From Armatimonadota bacterium (lineage in GTDB: Bacteria > Sysuimicrobiota > Sysuimicrobiia > Sysuimicrobiales > Humicultoraceae), in contig JACQHU010000076.1 of NCBI GenBank assembly GCA_016198805.1, positions 1 through 10,861 on the forward strand: a stretch of 10,861 nt of DNA. The letters run 5' to 3'. Within the stretch, counting starts at the first letter, position 1. Each line of letters begins with the position of its first letter. This document shows, piece by piece, positions 5,736-10,861 of the stretch. The translations under genes were made by a program, and so were the position numbers. Below the pieces are notes generated by a model. The model made no database searches. It had not been told where the DNA came from and worked only from the letters and a program-made list of their open reading frames with translations.

Positions 5736-6662
5736 ATGCGCGTGCTCGTGACCGGGGGGGCCGGGTTCATCGGCTCGCACATCGTGGATGCCCATCTTGT
5801 CAGGAGCGACGATGTCGCCGTCGTGGACTCGCTGGCCAGCGGCCGCCGCGAGTTCGTCTCCCCGCGCGTCAGGTTCTTCCAGACGGATGTCCGGGACCCG
5901 GCGCTGCGGGAGGTTTTCGCCCAGGAGCGACCGCAGATGGTGAACCATCAGGCGGCACAGGTCTCGGTCAACGCCTCGGTGCAGGACCCAATCCATGATG
6001 CGGACGTGAACGTGCTGGGGACGCTGCGGATCCTGAGCCTGTGCGTCGAGTTCGGCGTGGAGTACCTGATCCTGGCCTCCACAGGCGGCGCGCTGTATGG
6101 CGAACCGGCGCGCCTGCCGGCCGATGAGACCACGCCGGTGGCTCCGCTCTCTCCGTACGGGTGCGCCAAGTATGCCGCAGAACAATACGCCGCCCTGGTT
6201 CAGCGGCTGCACGGGTTACGCGCCTGCAGCCTGCGCTACGCCAACGTGTATGGCCCGCGCCAGGATCCCTACGGGGAGGCCGGCGTGGTGGCCATCTTCA
6301 CCGGGGCGCTGCTGGAAGGACGGCGGCCGACTATCTACGGCGACGGGGAGCAGACCCGGGACTTCGTCTACGTGGACGATGTGGTGCGGGCGAACCTCCT
6401 GGCCGCCGACCGCCGCGCGGACGGCGCCCTGAACATCGGGACCGGGCAGGCGACGAGTGTCAACGCCATCTACCGGGCCCTGGCGCAGACCACCGGGGTG
6501 ACAATGCCGCCGATCTACGGCCCACGCCGTCCGGGGGAGGTCAGGCACATCGCCCTGGATGCCGGGACCGCGCGGGAACGGCTGGGATGGAGGCCGCAGG
6601 TCGCGATCGAGGCTGGGCTGGCCGCCACCGTCGACTGGTTCCGCCGTCAGCGCCAGCCGTAA
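5736..6662 (+). CDS. galE: UDP-glucose 4-epimerase, short-chain dehydrogenase family (Thermotoga type)
   Basis: The 308-residue cytoplasmic NAD-dependent enzyme most likely interconverts UDP-glucose and UDP-galactose, supplying sugars for glycans and allowing galactose use. The Rossmann loop TGGAGFIG (G7, G10, G13) binds NAD. D31 after the second strand (VVD) is the usual ribose-binding acid. The catalytic set is S115/T116 (ASTGGALYG), Y141 and K145 (SPYGCAKYAAE). The text LRYANVYGPRQDPYGEAGVV (167-186) and YGDGEQTRDFVYVDDVVRAN (201-220) are hallmarks of the short GalE type of Thermotoga and related bacteria. It begins 11 bases after the mscS stop. Related nucleotide-sugar epimerases, for example those acting on N-acetylated or uronic sugars, share these motifs, so the exact sugar is inferred. 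Confidence 0.85.
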   Translation: MRVLVTGGAGFIGSHIVDAHLVRSDDVAVVDSLASGRREFVSPRVRFFQTDVRDPALREVFAQERPQMVNHQAAQVSVNASVQDPIHDADVNVLGTLRILSLCVEFGVEYLILASTGGALYGEPARLPADETTPVAPLSPYGCAKYAAEQYAALVQRLHGLRACSLRYANVYGPRQDPYGEAGVVAIFTGALLEGRRPTIYGDGEQTRDFVYVDDVVRANLLAADRRADGALNIGTGQATSVNAIYRALAQTTGVTMPPIYGPRRPGEVRHIALDAGTARERLGWRPQVAIEAGLAATVDWFRRQRQP

Positions 6663-6740
6663 ACGGATGCGTGACGTCCTGCAGGCCGGGGTGACCAGCA
6701 GGAATTCATGTCACGTGAGGCCAAGTCAAGCGGAGGCATC
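6663..6740 (+). promoter_or_regulatory. Leader region of the branching-enzyme gene with nested inverted repeats
   Basis: This is the largest gap in the rightward cluster. CGTGAC (6670-6675) pairs with GTCACG (6710-6715), and inside it CCTGC (6678-6682) pairs with GCAGG (6698-6702). Palindromic elements GACGTC (6673-6678), GGTGACC (6690-6696) and TCACGTGA (6711-6718) lie within. It could hold an operator, an internal promoter or a folded leader RNA. No clear -35/-10 pair was seen. Confidence 0.35.
6732..6736 (+). promoter_or_regulatory. Ribosome binding site deciding the branching-enzyme start
   Basis: GGAGG lies four bases before ATG 6741, the start that matches the usual family N-terminus. 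A rival AGGA (6700-6703) four bases before ATG 6708 is weaker. Confidence 0.65.
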
Positions 6741-8462
6741 ATGGCCCTTCCTCCTCGCGGATACTTCCTGCTGGCCCTCCACTCACACCTGCCTTTCGTG
6801 CTGGGACATGGACGGTGGCCGCACGGGAGCGACTGGCTCTCCGAGGTCACCATCGGCTGCTACCTGCCGCTGCTGGAGCTGCTGGAAGAGATGGCGGCGC
6901 AGGGCCGGCGCACCCCGATCACGATCAACGTCTCGCCGATCCTGTGTGAGCAACTGGCCCATCCATCCTACCGGCCGGAGATCGAGGCGTTCCTGCGCCA
7001 GCGGCTGGAATCGGTCACAGAGAACCGGGCGCACTTCCAACGCATCGGCCAGTCCGCGCTCGCCGACCTGACGCACTTCTGGGAGCGCATCTACCGGGGT
7101 GCCCTCGAACGCTTCCTCGCGCTGGACGGCGACCTGATCGGCGCATTTCGGCGGCTTGCGGATGCCGGCGCGGTCGAGCTCATCACCTCGGCGGCCGCGC
7201 ATGGCTACCTGCCGCTGCTGGCGCGGGAGGAGTCGGTCGACCTGCACCTCAGGGTGGGCAGGGCTGCCCACCTGCGGCATTTCGGGGCGGCTCCCCGCGG
7301 GGTCTGGCTCCCCGAGTGCGGCTATCGCCCCCGTTACGAGTGGACGCCGCCTGCGGGCCCGCTCAAGGGCCGGGTGCGGAGGAAGCGGCGCGGCATCGAG
7401 GAGCACCTGGCCGCGCACGGCCTGGAATACTTCATCACCGACGCGCACCTCCTTCGGGGCGGCGACCCGCTGTCCGCGTACCGGGACTACTACCCGGCCC
7501 TGCGCGCGGTCGGGGCAGGGGCGGAGCACCCGACCTACCGGCGCGACCGCACGCCGTACCGGCCGTATGTGGCCGCGTCGCGCGGCGGCGTCGGCGAGGC
7601 CGTGGTGTTCACCAGAGACCCGCAGACCACGCTGCAGGTCTGGAGCCGCGAGGTCGGCTATCCGGGTGATGGGGCCTACCTGGAGTTCCACAAGAAGCAC
7701 TTTCCGGGCGGCATCCGGTACTGGCGCGTCACCGATCCCAAAAGCGATCTCGGGGCGAAGCTGATCTACGACCCTGCCGCGGCCCAGGCGGGCGCTCGGA
7801 GCCATGGGGCGCACTTCACGTCGCTGATCGCCGGCATCCTGGCTGATGAGGGCGCGAAGTCGGTCCATCCGGTGATGACGTGCAACCCCTACGACACGGA
7901 GTTGTTCGGTCACTGGTGGTTTGAGGGCCCGGCCTTCATCGGTGAACTGCTCGCCAGGTTGCCCGAGGCGGGGGTCGTGGTCGAGACCCTGGCCGGGTAC
8001 ATCGACCGGCATCCATCGGCGGAAGCCATCACCCTGCTCGAGGGGTCGTGGGGCGAGGGAGGCGATCACCGCGTGTGGCTCAACCGCGATACCGAGTGGA
8101 CCTGGGACATGGCCTACGCGGCTGAGGAGGATTTCTGGACGCTCGCCAGCGGCGTCGCGTGGGAGGACCATCCCGTCCTCCGGCGGGTGCTCGCGCAGAT
8201 GGCCCGCGAACTGCTGCTCATGCAGGCGTCGGACTGGCAGTTTCTGATCACCACTCAGGCCGCCCGCAACTACGCCGAGAGCCGCTTCGCCGAGCACTAC
8301 GCCCACTTCACCAGGCTGGGCCACCTCTTCCGGCGGGCGGCGGAGGGGCAGCCGGTGCAGGCCGACGACGAGGCGTTCCTGGCCGCGCGCGAGGCCCAGG
8401 ACTTTCCCTTTGCCGACGTGCTGGACCACGTGCGCGGCTCCCGCGACGTCCGATCGCTCTGA
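6741..8462 (+). CDS. GH57 1,4-alpha-glucan (glycogen) branching enzyme, DUF1957 type
   Basis: The 573-residue enzyme cuts an alpha-1,4 glucan chain and rejoins it in alpha-1,6 linkage, making branched glycogen in the cytoplasm. Family motifs in order are LALHSHLPFV (11-20), GVWLPECGYRP with nucleophile E192, the loop FITDAHLLRGG (231-241), TTLQVWSREVGYPGDGAYLE (296-315), and YDTELFGHWWFEG with acid/base D385. LEGSWGEGGDHRVWLN and an ASDWQFLITTQAARNYAE text near 497-513 lie in the C-terminal helical domain. The whole order and length fit the Thermus GH57 branching enzyme. The start is ATG 6741 after GGAGG. ATG 6708 would add 11 unremarkable residues (MSREAKSSGGI). The stop overlaps the glgC start by one base (TGATG), so the two are probably translationally coupled. 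Confidence 0.93.
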   Translation: MALPPRGYFLLALHSHLPFVLGHGRWPHGSDWLSEVTIGCYLPLLELLEEMAAQGRRTPITINVSPILCEQLAHPSYRPEIEAFLRQRLESVTENRAHFQRIGQSALADLTHFWERIYRGALERFLALDGDLIGAFRRLADAGAVELITSAAAHGYLPLLAREESVDLHLRVGRAAHLRHFGAAPRGVWLPECGYRPRYEWTPPAGPLKGRVRRKRRGIEEHLAAHGLEYFITDAHLLRGGDPLSAYRDYYPALRAVGAGAEHPTYRRDRTPYRPYVAASRGGVGEAVVFTRDPQTTLQVWSREVGYPGDGAYLEFHKKHFPGGIRYWRVTDPKSDLGAKLIYDPAAAQAGARSHGAHFTSLIAGILADEGAKSVHPVMTCNPYDTELFGHWWFEGPAFIGELLARLPEAGVVVETLAGYIDRHPSAEAITLLEGSWGEGGDHRVWLNRDTEWTWDMAYAAEEDFWTLASGVAWEDHPVLRRVLAQMARELLLMQASDWQFLITTQAARNYAESRFAEHYAHFTRLGHLFRRAAEGQPVQADDEAFLAAREAQDFPFADVLDHVRGSRDVRSL

Positions 8463-9694
8463 TGGCCCGGGCCCGCCCCACTCGACCGCGCGTCCTGGGG
8501 TTCGTCCTGGCCGGGGGCCGCGGGGACCGCCTGCAGCCGCTCACCCGCGAGCGGGGGAAGCCGGCGGTGCCGTTCGGCGGGAAGTACCGCATCGTCGATT
8601 TCGTCCTGTCGAACCTGGTGAACTCAGGGATCCACGCCATCTACGCGCTCGTGCAGTACAAGTCCCAGTCGCTGATCGAACACCTCCGGGTGGGCTGGCG
8701 GTTCAGCGGTCTCCCCGATCACTTCGTGATTGCGGTGCCGCCGCAGATGCGCTGGGGCGAGACCTGGTACCGGGGCACCGCCGACGCCGTCTACCAGAAC
8801 CTCAACCTGTTGCGCGATTTCAACCCCGACATCGTGGCCGTCTACGGCGCCGACCATATCTACCGCATGGATATCAACCAGATGCTCACGTTCCACCTGG
8901 AACGGGACGCCCAGGTCACCGTCGCGGCCCTGCCGGTGCCCATCGAGCAGGCCTCGGGGTTCGGGATCATCGACGCCGACCTCGACGGCCGGATCTTCGG
9001 GTTCGATGAGAAGCCGGCCAGCCCGCGGCCGATGCCCCAGGATCCCACGCGGGCGCTGTCGTCGATGGGCAACTACATCTTCAACCGCGACCTGCTGGTG
9101 GAGACGTTGATCGAAGACGCCCGCCGCAGCACCGACCACGACTTCGGCCGGACCATCATCCCTGAACTGGTGCCGTATGCCGGGGTCTTCGCCTACGATT
9201 TCATGACGAACGACATCCCCGGGACCAGGCCCTATGAGGAGACGGGGTACTGGCGCGACGTCGGCACCATCGGCGCCTACTGGCAGGCGCATATGGATCT
9301 GCTGGGCCCAACGCCCCCGTTCGACCTGGACAACCCCCGGTGGCCGATCCTCACCGCGGCCTTCGGGGGGCCCGCCGCGCACATCATCGGCGGCGAGATC
9401 GTCGACTCGCTGGTCGGCGAGGGCTGCCGGATCGAAGAGGCGACAGTGCGGCGGTCGATCCTGGGCCGCGGTGTCAAGGCCGGCCGGGGCGCGGTGATCG
9501 AAGAGTCGATCATCATGGATCACACCCTGGTCGGCGCGGGCGCGCGCCTGCGCCGCGTCATCGTCGACCGGTACAACATCATCGCCGACGTCGACGCCAT
9601 CGGGTTCGATCCACTGCGCGACGCGCAGCGCTACCAGGTGGATCCATCCGGCGTGGTGGTGCTGCCCAGAGGGGAAACCCGCTACACGTCGTGA
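8462..9694 (+). CDS. glgC: Glucose-1-phosphate adenylyltransferase (ADP-glucose pyrophosphorylase)
   Basis: The 410-residue enzyme makes ADP-glucose from ATP and glucose-1-phosphate, the committed step of bacterial glycogen synthesis. The nucleotide-binding segment LAGGRGDRLQPLTRERGKPA (16-35) is followed by FGGKYRIVDFVLSN. WYRGTADAVYQN (102-113), GADHIYRMD (129-137), the FDEKP motif (181-185), SMGNYIFN (201-208) and YWRDVGTI (263-270) are all characteristic of GlgC. The last 120 or so residues form the hexapeptide-like left-handed beta-helix region (SILGRGVKAG, IIMDHTLVGAG). Length is normal for a bacterial GlgC. ATG 8462 overlaps the previous stop and has no Shine-Dalgarno sequence of its own. 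The stop at 9692-9694 overlaps the GTG of the next gene. Allosteric effectors cannot be read from the sequence. Confidence 0.96.
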   Translation: MARARPTRPRVLGFVLAGGRGDRLQPLTRERGKPAVPFGGKYRIVDFVLSNLVNSGIHAIYALVQYKSQSLIEHLRVGWRFSGLPDHFVIAVPPQMRWGETWYRGTADAVYQNLNLLRDFNPDIVAVYGADHIYRMDINQMLTFHLERDAQVTVAALPVPIEQASGFGIIDADLDGRIFGFDEKPASPRPMPQDPTRALSSMGNYIFNRDLLVETLIEDARRSTDHDFGRTIIPELVPYAGVFAYDFMTNDIPGTRPYEETGYWRDVGTIGAYWQAHMDLLGPTPPFDLDNPRWPILTAAFGGPAAHIIGGEIVDSLVGEGCRIEEATVRRSILGRGVKAGRGAVIEESIIMDHTLVGAGARLRRVIVDRYNIIADVDAIGFDPLRDAQRYQVDPSGVVVLPRGETRYTS

Positions 9695-10861
9695 ACGCGC
9701 TCTTCTGTATCCACGGCCACTTCTACCAGCCGGCCCGCGAGCACCCGTGGCTGGACGTCGTGGAGGTCGACGATGAGGCGGCGCCGGCCCACGACTGGAA
9801 CGCCCGCATCTCCGCCGAGTGCTACGCGCCCAATGCCGCCGCGCGCATCCTCGACGCGCGCGGGCGGATCGCCCGCATCGTCAACAACTACCTGACGATG
9901 TCGTTCAACGTGGGCCCCACGCTCATGCGCTGGCTCGAGCAGCATACCCCGGACGTCTACATCCAGATCCTCCAGGCAGATCGCGCCAGCCGGGCCGGGC
10001 GCGGATTCGGCAATGCTCTGGCGCAGCCGTACAACCACGTCATCATGCCGCTGGCGGACCGCCGCGACAAACTCACGCAGATCCGGTGGGGGATCGCGGA
10101 CTTCCAGCGCCGGTTCGGCCGGCCGCCGGAGGGCATGTGGCTCCCCGAGACCGCCGTCGACCGTGAGACGCTGGCCGCCCTCGCCGAGTGCGGGATCGCG
10201 TTCACGATCCTCTCGCCCCACCAGGCGGCCCGGGTGCGGGCGCTCCCATCGGGCGAGTGGGTTGAGGTGCGGCCGGAAGTCCTGGATACGACCCGCGCGT
10301 ACCTGTGCCGCCCTGCCCCGGGCCTGTCCATCGCCCTCTTCCTGTACGAGCGGACCGTCGCGCGCGAGATCGCGTTCGGTCCCCTACTGAACAGCGGTGA
10401 GGACCTGGCCAGCCGGTTGCTGGGGCTGGCGGCCGAGGGCGACTGGAGTGAGGGCCGCCTGGTGCACGTCGCCACCGACGGGGAGACCTACGGGCACCAC
10501 CACCGGTTCGGCGACATGGCGCTGGCCTACGCCGTCAGGATCCTGGAGGAGCGCCACGGCGCCAGGTTTACCAACTACGCCGCGTTTCTCGCCGACCATC
10601 CGCCGACCCACGAGGTCGAGATCTGGGACCGGACCTCCTGGTCGTGCCCGCACGGGGTGGAGCGATGGCGGGATGACTGCGGATGCCGGCTCCGATCCGA
10701 CTGGCACCAGCGGTGGCGAGCGCCGCTGCGCGAGGCGCTGGACTGGTTGAAAGGCGCAGTGGACGCGCTGTTCGAGGATGTGGGGGAACAGGTCTTCCAC
10801 GATCCGTGGGCGGCGCGGGACGGCTACATCGATGTGATCCTGGATCGCTCTGAGGAGAACG
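9691..10861 (+). CDS. GH57 family protein with DUF3536-type C-terminal region (3' partial)
   Basis: An open frame runs from GTG 9691 to the right edge without a stop (390 residues seen). The start is the GTG of a GTGA overlap with the glgC stop, and the product begins at once with the family text ALFCIHGHFYQPAREHPWLD. GH57 hallmarks are HGHFYQP (8-14), GMWLPETAVD with probable nucleophile E153, and HVATDGETYGHHH with probable acid/base D263. The WSCPHGVERWRDDCGC text (317-332) and the following DWHQRWRAPLREALDWL are typical of GH57 proteins that carry DUF3536. Their activity is poorly characterised; action on an alpha-glucan is inferred from the fold and from coupling to glgC and a branching enzyme. 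Full-length relatives are about 800 residues, so perhaps half is visible. Confidence 0.88.
   Translation, partial: MNALFCIHGHFYQPAREHPWLDVVEVDDEAAPAHDWNARISAECYAPNAAARILDARGRIARIVNNYLTMSFNVGPTLMRWLEQHTPDVYIQILQADRASRAGRGFGNALAQPYNHVIMPLADRRDKLTQIRWGIADFQRRFGRPPEGMWLPETAVDRETLAALAECGIAFTILSPHQAARVRALPSGEWVEVRPEVLDTTRAYLCRPAPGLSIALFLYERTVAREIAFGPLLNSGEDLASRLLGLAAEGDWSEGRLVHVATDGETYGHHHRFGDMALAYAVRILEERHGARFTNYAAFLADHPPTHEVEIWDRTSWSCPHGVERWRDDCGCRLRSDWHQRWRAPLREALDWLKGAVDALFEDVGEQVFHDPWAARDGYIDVILDRSEEN

Noticed and set aside
6783..8429. A 548-codon minus-strand frame opposite the branching enzyme
   Set aside because: The sense strand is an unmistakable GH57 enzyme with all motifs in order. The antisense product has shadow-like composition.
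8624..9523. A 299-codon minus-strand frame opposite glgC
   Set aside because: It is antisense to a complete GlgC and resembles no family.
1..10861. Search by eye for tRNA or rRNA genes, CRISPR repeats, insertion sequences, attachment sites and phage genes
   Set aside because: None was seen. The only trace of a possibly mobile module is the defective toxin at the left edge.

Overview
This high-GC window (roughly two thirds G+C by eye) is densely coded with short gaps and frequent start/stop overlaps. The best protein resemblances are to thermophilic and deep-branching bacteria: a Thermus-type GH57 branching enzyme, a Thermotoga-type GalE, a bifunctional phosphoglucose/phosphomannose isomerase and a MalK/UgpC ATPase. 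This fits an uncultured high-GC lineage of the Armatimonadota / Thermus / Chloroflexota kind, but that placement is inference from remembered family resemblance. No rRNA, tRNA, CRISPR array or insertion sequence was seen.

Layout. (1) Bases 1-497, plus strand: the unrecognised tail of a gene, then a VapC-like PIN toxin that has kept both ends but lost its middle in frame, so it is probably dead. (2) Bases 499-4318, minus strand: a leftward cluster. In transcription order it holds a bifunctional phosphoglucose/phosphomannose isomerase, a UgpC/MalK-type sugar-importer ATPase, an Est30-like carboxylesterase, a six-helix membrane protein that looks like a sensor domain with no kinase, and a 63-residue two-helix membrane protein. 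(3) Bases 4319-4450: a divergent intergenic region. (4) Bases 4451-10861, plus strand: a rightward cluster. It holds a small basic protein of unknown function, an MscS-type channel, GalE, a GH57 glycogen branching enzyme, GlgC, and a second GH57 protein of the DUF3536 type that runs off the window.

How the genes work together. The right half is a glucan gene set. GlgC makes ADP-glucose, the first GH57 enzyme introduces alpha-1,6 branches, GalE interconverts UDP-glucose and UDP-galactose, and the DUF3536 protein probably acts on an alpha-glucan. No glycogen synthase (glgA) lies inside the window. The last three genes overlap by 1-4 bases (TGATG, then GTGA), which suggests translational coupling. 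The left cluster fits sugar import plus entry of hexose phosphates into metabolism, and the two divergent clusters together suggest a carbohydrate uptake and storage locus.

No clearly new defence or mobile system was found. The items most worth a second look are the internally deleted PIN toxin, the kinase-less sensor-like pair, the unknown 105-residue protein coupled to MscS, an alternative-hairpin motif at the 3' end of the mscS gene, and a nested inverted-repeat region ahead of the branching-enzyme gene.
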